Assembly: GCA_020636505.1 (NCBI GenBank)
Contig: JACJXR010000002.1
Span: forward strand, 186,001-250,000
Length of the DNA: 64,000 bases
Origin: Chitinophagales bacterium
GTDB lineage: Bacteria; Bacteroidota; Bacteroidia; Chitinophagales; Chitinophagaceae
Direction: 5' to 3'
Shown here: piece by piece, positions 33,788 through 44,700 of the stretch
Numbering within the stretch: position 1 is the stretch's first letter
How the letters are laid out: every line of letters starts with the position of its first letter
Notes under the pieces: generated by a model
The model's input: only the letters and a program-made list of their open reading frames with translations
The model's database searches: none
Told to the model about the DNA's origin: nothing
Translations under genes and position numbers: made by a program

Positions 33788-36406
33788 TCAAGCTTCTGCC
33801 TCTTGCCCGTTGTTGCGCATTACCACCACACCGTCAAACACATCTATCATTACGGGCTTGCTCTTATCTATTTCTCCTGCTATTATCTTTTTGCTCAGCA
33901 GGTTTATTATGTCTTTTTGTATCACACGCTTCAATGGCCTAGCACCGTACTGCGGGTCAAACCCTCTGTCGCTTAGGTACTCCACCGCATAATCGCTGAA
34001 GTCGAGTATGATATCTTGTTGTTTCAATTGTTTCTTCAGGTTCTCCAACTGTATGCGAATGATGCCTTTTATCTCCTTCCTCATCAGCGGGTGGAACATG
34101 ATCACATCGTCTACCCTGTTCAAGAACTCGGGGCGTAATGATTGTTTCAACACCTCCATCACTTCGTCTTTGGTGCTCTCCACCACCTTGTCCACATCCT
34201 TGCCTTCTATATCGGCAAAGTTGGCTTGTATGATGTCGCTACCCATGTTGCTGGTCATTATCACAATGGTGTTCTTAAAGTTCACCACTCTGCCTTTGTT
34301 GTCTGTCAGTCGTCCGTCGTCCAGCACCTGCAGCAATACGTTGAAGGTATCGGGGTGTGCTTTTTCTATTTCGTCCAACAGTATCACACTATATGGTTTA
34401 CGACGAACAGCTTCTGTCAGTTGTCCACCTTCATCGTAGCCCACATATCCAGGAGGCGCACCTACCAATCGGCTCACACTATGCTTCTCCTGATACTCAC
34501 TCATATCTATGCGCGTCATCATGCTATCATCGTCAAACAGTATCTCCGCCAACGCTTTGGCCAACTCTGTTTTACCTACACCCGTAGTACCAAGGAAGAT
34601 GAAAGAACCTATCGGCCTGCGCGGGTCTTGCAATCCTGCTCGTCCACGACGTATGGCATCAGATACAGCTTCTATCGCCTCGTCTTGACCAATCACACGC
34701 TTGTGCAATTCGTCTTCAAGGTTCAGCAATTTTTCACGCTCACTGGTGAGCATACGCTGTACGGGTATACCTGTTGCTTTGGCTACATTCTCCGCTATAT
34801 CTTCCGCGTCCACTTCTTCTTTCAACAAACGATTGCGATCGTTGCTCATCTCATCCAATTGGTCACTAAGGTCTTCCACCTTGGCTTCTTCTTCTTGCAG
34901 TTTACCGTAGCGTATTTCCGCCACCTTACCGTAATCACCTTCACGCTCTGCTTGCTCGGCTTCTAATTTCAGCTCTTCTATTTTTCCTTTGGCAGCGTTT
35001 ATCTGCTCCACTATTTCTTTCTCTTCCAGCCATTTTGCCTTCAGCGTATCTCGTTCCACATTCAACAAGCTCAACTCTTGGTTCAAGTTCTTCAACTTCA
35101 CTTCATCGTTCTCACGCTTGATGGCTTCGCGCTCTATTTCCAACTGGCGTATACGGCGTTCCAACTCATCCAACTCTTCGGGCATTGAGTTCAGCTCCAA
35201 TTTCAACTTGGCGGCACTCTCGTCTATCAGGTCGATGGCCTTATCGGGAAGGAAACGATCTGTTATATATCTGTTGGACAGTTCAACCGCAGCTATAATG
35301 GCTTCGTCTTTGATGCGCACTTTGTGGTGTGCTTCATAACGGTCTTTGAGTCCACGTAGTATGCTCACCGCATCTTCCACACTCGGCTCTGCCACCATTA
35401 CTTTCTGGAAACGACGTTCCAATGCTTTGTCTTTCTCGAAATGTTTTTGGTACTCGTTCAGTGTTGTGGCACCGATGGCTCTCAACTCACCTCGTGCCAA
35501 TGCAGGCTTTAATATGTTGGCGGCATCCATGGCACCGTCGGTCTTACCCGCACCTACCAATGTGTGTATCTCGTCTATGAACAGGATGATGTGGCCATCA
35601 CTCTCCGTCACTTCTTTTATCACCGCCTTCAAACGCTCTTCAAACTCACCGCGATATTTTGCACCCGCCATCAATGCACCCATGTCGAGCGAATAGATGA
35701 TCTTGTTTTTCAAGTTGTCGGGCACATCCCCGTTGATGATACGGTGTGCTAACCCTTCGATGATGGCTGTTTTACCGACACCCGGTTCACCCACCAATAT
35801 GGGGTTGTTCTTACTACGACGCGAAAGGATGTGCAATGTTCTGCGTATCTCTTCGTCACGGCCTATAACGGGGTCGAGTTTACCGTTACGTGCCAGCTCG
35901 TTCAGGTTCTTGGAATAACGTTCCAATGAATTGTACTGTTGTTCCGAAGTTTGGTCTGTCACCTTACTTCCTTTGCGCAACTCTTTTATGGCTGCTATAA
36001 CACCGTCCTCACTAAGGCCTGCGTCTTTCAGTATTTTGGATGTATTGTCTTTAGCTTTGAGGATGCTTATCAGCAAATGCTCTTCTGTCACAAACTCGTC
36101 GCCAAACTCTTTAAGTATGGAGCCTGCCTTTAAGATGACATTATTCATCTCCCTGCTTACAGATTGTGCAGGGTCGCCACTGGTTACCTTTGGCATCTTT
36201 TCGATGGTTTCGTTCAGCTTGGCTTCCACCACAGATGGTGTCACGGCGTTCTTCTTCAACAAATAGCCTATCGGGCCGTCTTTGTCGTCCAACAACGCCT
36301 TCATCATATGTGCCGTTTCAATGGTTGGGCTTTGGTGATTGTAAGCTATCTGCTGCGCTTGCTGCAGTACCTCTTGTGCTTTGATAGTAAAATTGTTCAG
36401 GTTCAT
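33788..36406 (-). CDS. clpB: ATP-dependent chaperone ClpB
   Basis: This 872-residue Hsp100 disaggregase acts with DnaK to rescue aggregated proteins. It has the Clp N-domain, a first AAA+ domain (GEPGVGKTA, DEIHTL), the long coiled-coil middle domain that marks ClpB (residues ~400-530), and a second AAA+ domain (GTTGVGKTELA, PPGYVGYDEGG). Length matches the family. An AAGGAG site precedes the ATG. Like htpG it lacks a TAnnTTTG box and has a TGTCA...TGACA inverted repeat at 36471-36489. It ends before a terminator. Confidence 0.96.
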   Translation of the reverse strand: MNLNNFTIKAQEVLQQAQQIAYNHQSPTIETAHMMKALLDDKDGPIGYLLKKNAVTPSVVEAKLNETIEKMPKVTSGDPAQSVSREMNNVILKAGSILKEFGDEFVTEEHLLISILKAKDNTSKILKDAGLSEDGVIAAIKELRKGSKVTDQTSEQQYNSLERYSKNLNELARNGKLDPVIGRDEEIRRTLHILSRRSKNNPILVGEPGVGKTAIIEGLAHRIINGDVPDNLKNKIIYSLDMGALMAGAKYRGEFEERLKAVIKEVTESDGHIILFIDEIHTLVGAGKTDGAMDAANILKPALARGELRAIGATTLNEYQKHFEKDKALERRFQKVMVAEPSVEDAVSILRGLKDRYEAHHKVRIKDEAIIAAVELSNRYITDRFLPDKAIDLIDESAAKLKLELNSMPEELDELERRIRQLEIEREAIKRENDEVKLKNLNQELSLLNVERDTLKAKWLEEKEIVEQINAAKGKIEELKLEAEQAEREGDYGKVAEIRYGKLQEEEAKVEDLSDQLDEMSNDRNRLLKEEVDAEDIAENVAKATGIPVQRMLTSEREKLLNLEDELHKRVIGQDEAIEAVSDAIRRGRAGLQDPRRPIGSFIFLGTTGVGKTELAKALAEILFDDDSMMTRIDMSEYQEKHSVSRLVGAPPGYVGYDEGGQLTEAVRRKPYSVILLDEIEKAHPDTFNVLLQVLDDGRLTDNKGRVVNFKNTIVIMTSNMGSDIIQANFADIEGKDVDKVVESTKDEVMEVLKQSLRPEFLNRVDDVIMFHPLMRKEIKGIIRIQLENLKKQLKQQDIILDFSDYAVEYLSDRGFDPQYGARPLKRVIQKDIINLLSKKIIAGEIDKSKPVMIDVFDGVVVMRNNGQEAEA

Positions 36407-36470
36407 TTTGTTGTTTTCTCCTTGCTATCTATAGCATAAAAATCGTTCCAAATGCTATTTGTGGCATTTC

Positions 36471-36489
36471 TGTCAGTAAATGAATGACA
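36471..36489. promoter_or_regulatory. Inverted repeat TGTCA-N9-TGACA upstream of clpB
   Basis: The half-sites equal those upstream of htpG, but with a 9-base spacer. The site is 65-83 bases before the clpB start. A candidate heat-shock regulatory element by position and sequence. Confidence 0.4.
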
Positions 36490-36602
36490 ACAAGCGACAA
36501 GCTGTCTTATGCATTGATTTTCAACTGCATTTATTTCAGCTTTATCCTCATACTTACGACGGAAAGGCAGAGCTTTTATACCCGTATTAACGTATTGGTA
36601 TG

Positions 36603-36610
36603 TACTTTAG
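36603..36610 (+). promoter_or_regulatory. -7 box TACTTTAG before the propeller-like protein gene
   Basis: A one-mismatch TAnnTTTG copy that ends 5 bases before the ATG at 36616, so the transcript would be leaderless or nearly so. Confidence 0.35.
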
Positions 36611-36615
36611 CCGCG

Positions 36616-37911
36616 ATGAAGTATTTATTACTGACCCTTTTCTGCTCATTACACATATATACTCATGCAGGCGGCAATGGTTGGCTGATAGACATTGCCA
36701 CAACCACACGTATCAGCGCACAACACTATTCTGAAATGGTGTGCGACAATATGGGCTATGTATATATCGCATCTTATGTAAAAGACACACTGAAGAATGT
36801 GGATGATATATATATAGTAAAGGTGTCTCCCGAAGGAGAAAAAATATGGGAGAAAGGCATCGGGAATCATGGACGTGCCATTTCCATTTCCATTGACAGC
36901 AAACAACGGCTTTGGGTAACAGGATATTTCGCCAATAGATTGACCCTTGACGAACAATACATAAAATGCAAAGAAGTAGCAGGGTTCATTGCCACCATCG
37001 ACACATCGGGTATCTGTACTCAGCTATCAGCTATGCCCGACGGCACTGATATGCACAACATACATATAAACAACAACGACGACATACTTATAACAGGCAC
37101 ATATGCCAACAGTCTTAAACTGGGCAAACAAAAAATTGAGACCAACCGACAAACATCAGGCTTTGTTGCCATTTACAACAACGATGGCGATGCTGTTTTC
37201 CTAGGAGACATACAAGCGTATGTAACGGATGTAACAAGTGATACAAATGGTAGCTTCTACCTCACAGGAAGTTTTGCAGAGCTGTTCCTTTTTCAGGGTT
37301 CGGAACTTTACACGCAAAGTTATCTTGACAAAGATGGCTTTCTATTGAAACTAAGCAACGAAGGAGAATTGCTATGGTTGAATCAAACAGGCAAAGTGGG
37401 TGAAGTAAGTGAGTTCTATACAAGTCACGACATGGGTTGCGACTTGGCCATTGACGATGAACAACGCATAATATTACCTGTGATCGAAGACAGCACATAC
37501 GAAGACAAAGCCCTTATCGTAAACATATACGACAATGATGACGGCGATTTACTGAAAAGCAAAAAGTTGTGCAACATATTGGGTGCGTCGGGCGGTGTAT
37601 CCATAGAAGTGGTGAAGGGGAAATACTACCTAAGCCTACTGGCCAAAGACCGTTGTTGGTTCGATGGTAAATTTCAAATGTACGTTGATGATTACGAGGT
37701 AATAGTTGCAGAGCTTGATAAGAATTTGAACATCACCAATGTTATATCAGGAGAATCGGACGAGAGCTACATGATACGTGAAAGCACATCGTATAAAAAC
37801 ACCATCTACTTCTCAGGACATTACAAAAGCAAAGCGCACATTGACCAATACCGACTGACCGGCAACGGTAAATATGCGCTATTCCTTTACAAACTGAATA
37901 TCGCGAAGTAA
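36616..37911 (+). CDS. Secreted beta-propeller-like protein
   Basis: The 431-residue product starts with a signal peptide (MKYLLLTLFCSLHIYTHAGG). The rest contains repeated blade-like units such as YVKVSPEGEKIWEKG, LWVTGYF, LLKLSNEGELLWLNQTGKVG and IYFSGHYKSK, similar to the SBBP/beta-propeller repeats of Bacteroidota secreted proteins. It has no C-terminal T9SS sorting domain. ATG at 36616 is chosen for the signal peptide, over an in-frame ATG at 36484. Its 3' end abuts the convergent lipoprotein gene by one base. The function is unknown. Confidence 0.72.
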   Translation: MKYLLLTLFCSLHIYTHAGGNGWLIDIATTTRISAQHYSEMVCDNMGYVYIASYVKDTLKNVDDIYIVKVSPEGEKIWEKGIGNHGRAISISIDSKQRLWVTGYFANRLTLDEQYIKCKEVAGFIATIDTSGICTQLSAMPDGTDMHNIHINNNDDILITGTYANSLKLGKQKIETNRQTSGFVAIYNNDGDAVFLGDIQAYVTDVTSDTNGSFYLTGSFAELFLFQGSELYTQSYLDKDGFLLKLSNEGELLWLNQTGKVGEVSEFYTSHDMGCDLAIDDEQRIILPVIEDSTYEDKALIVNIYDNDDGDLLKSKKLCNILGASGGVSIEVVKGKYYLSLLAKDRCWFDGKFQMYVDDYEVIVAELDKNLNITNVISGESDESYMIRESTSYKNTIYFSGHYKSKAHIDQYRLTGNGKYALFLYKLNIAK

Positions 37912-38469
37912 TTACTTATAAAGTGGGTTGGCCACTATCTCAAAATTCACAAAGAAGTTAAGCTTTGTAGTGGTATCAGGTGCATCGTAAAAATGCCCCA
38001 TTAATCTGAAATACATTTTATCGGCCAAAAAGTATTCTTTCATATCGTTATCGACAAGATCCAAATTCACCACGTTTTGTCCTTTGGGGATACCATATTT
38101 ATGTGCCGCCAATATCTCAGGCCTGCCCGTTGCAGAAACCAACAACCACAAGGAATCCACGATATCAAAATTTTGGCTTGCAGGTTGCTCAATGGTCAAC
38201 CTTAGGTCTGTTGTCCTCACTTCTCTTATAAACTCGGAGCTGGTATTGTATTGCTTCAGGTATTCTTCACTTTGTGACTCTACCTCTATGGCAGGTAAAG
38301 ATACGGTCAACCCTTCGGCAGGAATAAATGGATTATTCGGCAAACCCGGAACTTCGGCTGTTTCCTTGTATGGAACCTGAAACTTGATATCTGCAACGCT
38401 TTTCAGCTTTTTACAAGATCCGACAATAATAAGGCCTGCAACTAGGGTCAATGCTATAATTCTCTTCAT
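37912..38469 (-). CDS. Lipoprotein, unknown
   Basis: The 185-residue product has a lipoprotein signal with lipobox VGSC (lipidated Cys19), then KKLKSVADIKFQVPYKE. The rest is beta-rich with no recognised domain. ATG at 38469 gives the lipoprotein signal; the upstream frame to 38586 does not. A TATATTTG box lies 26 bases upstream. It abuts the previous gene by one base and is convergent with it. Confidence 0.72.
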   Translation of the reverse strand: MKRIIALTLVAGLIIVGSCKKLKSVADIKFQVPYKETAEVPGLPNNPFIPAEGLTVSLPAIEVESQSEEYLKQYNTSSEFIREVRTTDLRLTIEQPASQNFDIVDSLWLLVSATGRPEILAAHKYGIPKGQNVVNLDLVDNDMKEYFLADKMYFRLMGHFYDAPDTTTKLNFFVNFEIVANPLYK

Positions 38470-38551
38470 AACTATGTATGTATGTATTTGAATATCAAAT
38501 ATAATTAAAAAAGAACCCATGTTTGTCAAAAGTTTATCAGCTAATAATCCG

Positions 38552-38559
38552 TAATTTTG
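38552..38559 (+). promoter_or_regulatory. -7 promoter box TAATTTTG for mtaB
   Basis: A perfect TAnnTTTG match 7 bases before the ATG at 38567. It is among the closest boxes in the window. Confidence 0.55.
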
Positions 38560-38566
38560 CCGCCCA

Positions 38567-39844
38567 ATGCCTGAAAAAAGGTCCATAGCGTTTCATACAC
38601 TCGGTTGTAAGCTCAACTTTTCTGAGACCTCCACTCTATCTCGAATGATGGAGACTGAAGGTTTTTTGAAAAAGAACTTTGACGAAGAAGCTGATGTGTA
38701 TGTGATCAACACCTGCTCCGTAACGGACAATGCCGACAAAGAGTGCAGACAGATAGTGCGTAAGATACAGAGGCGTACTCCAGATGCGATGGTTGTCATC
38801 ACAGGTTGCTATGCACAGCTAAAGCCAAAAGAGATAGCCGAAATAGAGGGCGTGGACCTAGTGCTTGGTGCAGCCGAGAAATTCAACTTATCTCAACACC
38901 TACACCAACTGACCAAAAGCAAGCAACAGGCAGAGGTTTATGCATGCGACATAAACGACGTGGAAGGCTTCAACAGTTCTTACTCCATCAACGACCGTAC
39001 AAGAGTATTCCTGAAAGTTCAAGACGGATGCGACTACAATTGCAGTTTTTGCACCATACCCCTTGCAAGAGGCCATAGCCGCAGCGACAGTATAGAAGGT
39101 GTGATAGCCAACATAAAAGAGCTTGCCGAAACAGGAACCAAGGAGATAGTACTTACAGGCATCAACCTTGGAGATTTCGGAAAAGGAACCAACGGCGGCA
39201 AAAAGCGTGAAGAGAGTTTCTACGAATTGGTGCAAGCAATTGAGCAAACAGAAGGCATTGACCGATTTCGTATATCGTCCATAGAACCGAACCTATTAAC
39301 AGATGAAATAATAGACTTTGTATCCAAGTCCAAAAAATTCATGCCTCACTTTCATATTCCTTTACAGAGTGGAAGCAATAAAATATTGGGGCTTATGCGC
39401 AGGCGATATAAACGTGAACTATATGCCGAACGTGTGACGAGGATAAAAGAACTGATGCCGCACTGCTGCATAGGTGTGGATGTTATCGTAGGCTTCCCCG
39501 GAGAGACGGACGAAGACTTCAAAGAGACTTTCGACTTCTTACATACACTTGATATTTCCTACCTGCATGTATTCACCTATTCGGAAAGAGACAACACTCT
39601 GGCTGTGGAAATGAACGATGTTGTTCCCAAACATACCCGTTCAGAAAGGAATAAGGTACTGCGCAACCTGTCCTACAAAAAAATGCAGTACTTCAGTACG
39701 CTTCATGAAGGTCAAAACAGGCCTGTGCTCTTCGAACAAGCACAAAAAGGAAGCATGATGGAAGGCTACTCCGACAACTATATTAAGGTTTCCGTGCCAT
39801 ACACCCCCGATATGGCAAACAGTATTATTAACTGGAAGTTATAA
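38567..39844 (+). CDS. mtaB: tRNA t6A37 methylthiotransferase MtaB
   Basis: This 425-residue radical SAM enzyme adds a methylthio group to N6-threonylcarbamoyladenosine at position 37 of tRNAs, giving ms2t6A. The N-terminal cluster uses Cys14 (TLGCKLN), Cys50 (INTCSV) and Cys81 (TGCYAQ). The radical SAM cluster uses Cys155, Cys159 and Cys162 (CDYNCSFC). The order fits MtaB rather than MiaB, and the C-terminal TRAM-like domain is consistent. The ATG at 38567 is set by the -7 box 7 bases upstream. Confidence 0.93.
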   Translation: MPEKRSIAFHTLGCKLNFSETSTLSRMMETEGFLKKNFDEEADVYVINTCSVTDNADKECRQIVRKIQRRTPDAMVVITGCYAQLKPKEIAEIEGVDLVLGAAEKFNLSQHLHQLTKSKQQAEVYACDINDVEGFNSSYSINDRTRVFLKVQDGCDYNCSFCTIPLARGHSRSDSIEGVIANIKELAETGTKEIVLTGINLGDFGKGTNGGKKREESFYELVQAIEQTEGIDRFRISSIEPNLLTDEIIDFVSKSKKFMPHFHIPLQSGSNKILGLMRRRYKRELYAERVTRIKELMPHCCIGVDVIVGFPGETDEDFKETFDFLHTLDISYLHVFTYSERDNTLAVEMNDVVPKHTRSERNKVLRNLSYKKMQYFSTLHEGQNRPVLFEQAQKGSMMEGYSDNYIKVSVPYTPDMANSIINWKL

Positions 39845-39954
39845 AAAATCTTCTCGTCAACTTTTCATCACCTTTTTCTCATTTTTTTGTTAAAAATGGT
39901 TAAATTTAAATCGAATTGTACCACATATTTGAAAAATAGTTAATTCAAGTCTAT

Positions 39955-41622
39955 ATGAAGGCAAAACTTTTACTTACAGCGTTGGCACTTACAGTATTTA
40001 CTGTATCTAAAGTGCAAGCACAATGTTCTATCAGCTCTACACCATCTCAAAACTGTGCGAGCTTTGGTGATCAGATCGATGCCGTTAAGATCAACGGTAC
40101 TTCCTCAACTAACAGTACAGGTTGTAGCAGTGGTGGTCACGGTGGACCGTTCAGTACTCCCAACTGGTTGTTCATACCCGGTGTTGCCAACAGCTTTACA
40201 ATAGTAGTTGGTGGCGGTGTTTACAGTGAAGCGTTAGCTATATGGGTAGACTATAACAACAACGGCTATTACGATAACAGTGAGCAAGTATATGCTTCCA
40301 GTGGATGGTTGCAAACGCACAACAGTACGTTTACCATACCTGCAAATGCACCGGGTGGTGCAACACACATGCGTATTTTGTGCGCATACACTTCAGGTAC
40401 AATTCCTAACTCGGCACAATGTTCCAACTACTATGGCACATGGGGTGAGTATGAGGACTACAAAGTTGTGATATGTTCGCCTCCAACCATCACGGACCAA
40501 CCTGCCGGAGCATTTGCTTGTGAGAACGGTGGTGGTTTCATAACACTGAAAGCAAACGGTGCCGATGGATATATTTGGGAAATGAACCCGGGTAACGGTT
40601 GGCAAACATTGTCCAACAACTCAACATTCTCGAATGTAAACGGAGATACCCTTTGGTTAAGCAATACTCCTGCGACACTTAACGGCGCCAAATTCCGTTG
40701 TATCGTAGGTGCATGCGGAAACGCATCAAAAGATACTTCATTCGAAGCCAAACTTGATGTTTATCCTGTTACGAACATAGTAGATCAAACAGAAGCAGAT
40801 ACATCTTGCGAAGGTCTAAACACCAAACTGTATGTTAAGAGCGACGGGGTTATCACCAACTACAAATGGCAGATTTGGGATAATGTGGACTCTATGTTCA
40901 AAGACGTAGCCGGTCCTCCATTCCTACCTGGCACAGATACTTTATTTGCGAACAACCTAAAAGATACCATCAGCGGTACTCGTGTACGTTGTATAGTTAG
41001 CGGTATTTGTGGTATAGACACTACCAGTGACATTACAATGGTGGTACAAACACTTCCTGGTGTTGTTACTCACCCTACTGATGTTAACGCAAATCAAGGT
41101 GACGATGTCAACTTCAATATAGCTGCAGTAGGCTCAAGAGTTAAATACCAATGGCAAGTAGGTTACAAAGACACATTTGCAAACGTAAACGACGGTGGCG
41201 TATATACAGGTAGTAGAACAGACAAAATAGATATTAAAGGTGTATCGCACGCGCAAAACCAATTCCAATTCCGTTGTATAGTAAGCGGTGTGGGTAACTG
41301 TGCTTCCAAACCAGATACAAGTAACACAGCTATATTGTATGTTACTCCTCCGAAATCTGTAGGTACAATAGGTGTTGATGGTAACATTTCCATCTACCCT
41401 AACCCTGCGAGCGGTTCAGAGGTAGTTATCAAAGCAGAAGAAAGCTATGGACTGAAATCATACATCATCAGCGACAAAGCCGGACGTGTGGTTAAACAAG
41501 GTTCATTGACAGGCAATGCGACTACTATCAACATCAACAGCCTTGCATCAGATGTGTACAACGTACAGCTTTACGACCAAGACAACAGGGCTGTACAAGT
41601 ACTGAGATTTACCAAGCTCTAA
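39955..41622 (+). CDS. T9SS type A protein with GEVED domain and Ig-like repeats
   Basis: This 555-residue secreted protein has a signal peptide ending VQAQ, then a GEVED domain (LAIWVDYNNNGYYD, then GEYEDYKVVI) at about residues 25-175. Three Ig-like repeats with FRCIVG-type ends follow. A type A sorting domain (ISIYPNPASGSEV to VLRFTKL) closes it, so it is exported by type IX secretion and either shed or anchored. It resembles the next gene, which has the same GEVED domain and more repeats. No catalytic motif was seen. Confidence 0.85.
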   Translation: MKAKLLLTALALTVFTVSKVQAQCSISSTPSQNCASFGDQIDAVKINGTSSTNSTGCSSGGHGGPFSTPNWLFIPGVANSFTIVVGGGVYSEALAIWVDYNNNGYYDNSEQVYASSGWLQTHNSTFTIPANAPGGATHMRILCAYTSGTIPNSAQCSNYYGTWGEYEDYKVVICSPPTITDQPAGAFACENGGGFITLKANGADGYIWEMNPGNGWQTLSNNSTFSNVNGDTLWLSNTPATLNGAKFRCIVGACGNASKDTSFEAKLDVYPVTNIVDQTEADTSCEGLNTKLYVKSDGVITNYKWQIWDNVDSMFKDVAGPPFLPGTDTLFANNLKDTISGTRVRCIVSGICGIDTTSDITMVVQTLPGVVTHPTDVNANQGDDVNFNIAAVGSRVKYQWQVGYKDTFANVNDGGVYTGSRTDKIDIKGVSHAQNQFQFRCIVSGVGNCASKPDTSNTAILYVTPPKSVGTIGVDGNISIYPNPASGSEVVIKAEESYGLKSYIISDKAGRVVKQGSLTGNATTININSLASDVYNVQLYDQDNRAVQVLRFTKL

Positions 41623-41643
41623 CAGAATTTTCTATCGATATTG

Positions 41644-41673
41644 AAAAGGTGCTGATAATCAGCACCTTTTTTT
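41644..41673 (+). terminator. Terminator between the two GEVED protein genes
   Basis: A 12-bp stem (41644-41655 with 41659-41670), a TAA loop and a T-run, 22 bases after the stop codon. Confidence 0.87.
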
Positions 41674-41754
41674 AATATAAAAAGTTGGGCTGTACTGTGC
41701 TAAGGTATTGTTAATCTTATGATTATTTAATAATTTGTGACATTAGGACAACAA

Positions 41755-44700
41755 ATGTTGAACCCTCAATTAATGAGTATGAGATATCTGAATTTTTACT
41801 TAGTGTTTGCACTGCTGTTTATGACATCAACAGTAAATGCGCAATCATTTATTAGCGAAAACTTTTCTACCGGTTCGGGTAGTACACCTCCGTCAGGATG
41901 GACGCAGAATATTATTACAGGCGCCAGCTATGATACTTGGCGGTTCAACAACCCCGGCAGCCGTACTATTTATTCGCATATGTCCGGTCAGTGTGCCGTT
42001 TTCGATAGCGATGACTACTCTGCGAGTGGTGGTAGTGAGAATGTAGCATTGGAATCACCAAGCTTCAATACCACAGGATACAGTAATGTTGTATTGGAAT
42101 TCGACCAATATTTCCGTGGTGGCTTCGGTGGTGGAGCCAATGTGGAAGTATGGACCGGTTCTACTTGGGCAACTGTATACTCAACTACATCTACTACCAG
42201 TACAACAGACCACCGTACAATAAATATATCAACACAAGCGGCAAATACCACAGGTGTAAAAGTTCGCTTTCGTTGGACAGGTAACTATAGTTGGTGGTGG
42301 CAAGTAGACAATGTAGAAGTATATGGTACCATACCGTGTACAGGCACACCTGCACCGGGCAATACCGTTGCTTCAAGCAACCCTGTGTGTTCAGGTAATG
42401 CATTTACATTATCTACGGCAAATGCATTTACAGGAGTTACAGGTTTGAGCTACCAATGGCAATCATCAAGTAATGGTTCAACATGGAGCAATATTACCGG
42501 TGCTACATCCAGCACTTATGTAGGTACGCAAACAGCATCTACCTATTACAGATGTTTGGTATCTTGTAGCAACAGTAGCCAATCTGCATACTCCAACCCT
42601 CTTCAGGTAACAATGAGCAGTTTCCTAAGCTGTTACTGTATACCTGTATTTGGAACAAACTGTGGTGGCTTTGGTGACCATATTACAAATGTTACATTCA
42701 GTAGCATCAATAACAGTACGGGTTGTAACAATTACACCGACTATGGTGGTAGCATTGCCGCACCGGCAATTACTCTTGGTACTACACAGAATATTAGTGT
42801 AACAGTAGGTAGCGGTGGTACAGAGCGTGTGGCAGTATGGATAGATTATGACCATAGCGGCACATTTGATGCCAGTGAATACACATATATCGGCTCCGGT
42901 AACGGTTCAACAATCAACAATACCATTTCAATACCAAGCAGTGCAATGTCAGGTGTTACCAAAATGAGGGTAAAACTCCGTTGGAGCACCATACCTGCCA
43001 ATACAACAGCTTGTGACGGTTATACATATGGTGAGTGTGAAGATTACAATGTAGACCTTGTTTGTCCTAATGTAAGCATCGTAACCAACCCGAGCAGCTC
43101 TACAATATGCCCGGGTGGCAACACTTCATTTACAGTAGGTGCTACCACAACTTCAGGTTTTACACCACTTACATATCAATGGCAAGTAAGCACCAATGGT
43201 GGCGGCACATGGACAGACTTGTCCAACGGTGCGCCTTACAATAATGTAACAACAGCTGCATTAAGCATTACAGGTGCCACAACAGGTATGGCAGGTTATA
43301 AATATCGTTGTGTCGTAACCAACACATGTAGCTCTAATGCCACATCAGATGGTAACGCTACACTTACCTTCCTTCCGACACCTGCGGTTACCGGCAACCC
43401 GGCAAACTCAACAATATGTCCGAGTGCGAATACCTCATTTACAGTAACTGCTACAGGTGCAGGTCTTACATATCAGTGGCAGATGAATTCAGGTAGCGGT
43501 TGGGGTAGCGTACCTAACAGTGCTCCATATAGCAATGTTACATCTGCAACACTTAACATAACCGGAGCTACAGTTGGTATGAGCGGTAATCAATATCGTT
43601 GTGTGGTTAGTGGCACTTGTACTCCAAGCGTTACATCCAACCATGGTACTCTTACAATATCAAATGCAATAGCCATAGGTACCAACCCTGCAAATGCTAT
43701 TGTTTGTACAGGTACACCGGGTAGCATGTCAGTTGCAGCAACAGGATTAAGTGTCACCTATCAATGGCAAGTAAGCACAAATGGTGGTAGCACTTGGTCA
43801 TCTGCAACCAACGGTGCAGTATATGGCGGTGTAACTACCAATACCATTTCATTCCTTAACCCAACATTGGGTATGAATGGATACAAATATCGTTGTGTGG
43901 TTACAAATGCCTGTGCCACATCGTTGACATCAACAGATGCAACTCTTACAGTAAATACAGCACCAACTATATCAAGCCATCCGGGTAACGTTACAATTTG
44001 TCCGGGCGGCACCGCAATATTCTCAACCACCGCTTCAGGTAGTAGCGCCATTGCTTATCAATGGCAAGAAAGTTACAATGGAGGTGTTAACTGGCATAAT
44101 GTGCAGAATAACACTAACTACTCTGGTGTAACAACAAACACATTGACTGTTACAGGTCTTTCTGCATACTATACAACCAGACTATATCGTTGTCAGCTTA
44201 ATACTGGTTGTGTTCCGGCAGCTACAACTAACGTAGGAACATTAACTATAAATGTTCCACCTGCTATTACGTCTCATCCTACCAGTAAGCTTGTTTGTTC
44301 CGGTACAGGTACTACATTCTCAGTATCGGCTACAGGCACTTCACTTACCTACCAGTGGCAGGTAAGTACGAATGGCGGTAGTACATGGGGCATTGTTGGT
44401 GGTGCTACATCAGCTACACTCAACCTTGCTAGTGTAAATACAGGTATGAATAACAATCAGTATCGTTGTGTGGTTGGCGGGGCTTGTCCTCCGACACAAA
44501 CATCGAATGTGGCTGTACTTAGCGTAGGTACGGCTCCGTCTTTATCTGCTCAGCCAAGCTCACAAACTATTTGTGAAGGCAGCACGGCTACTTTCTCTGT
44601 TTCAGCTTCAGGTACCAACCTTGTTTACAGATGGTACTACTATGATGGTTCTGTATGGCAGCAGGTATACAACTGGACAGGCTACTCAGGAGTAAATACT

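Noticed and set aside
34142..34966. 274-codon plus-strand frame opposite clpB
   Set aside because: Antisense of the conserved AAA+ gene; no domain and unusual composition.
37221..37244. Two TGTAAC hexamers followed by AAGTGATACAA inside the propeller-like gene
   Set aside because: It resembles the islet clusters but lies in coding sequence (VTDVTSDT) and is isolated. Kept only as a caution that the motif can occur by chance.
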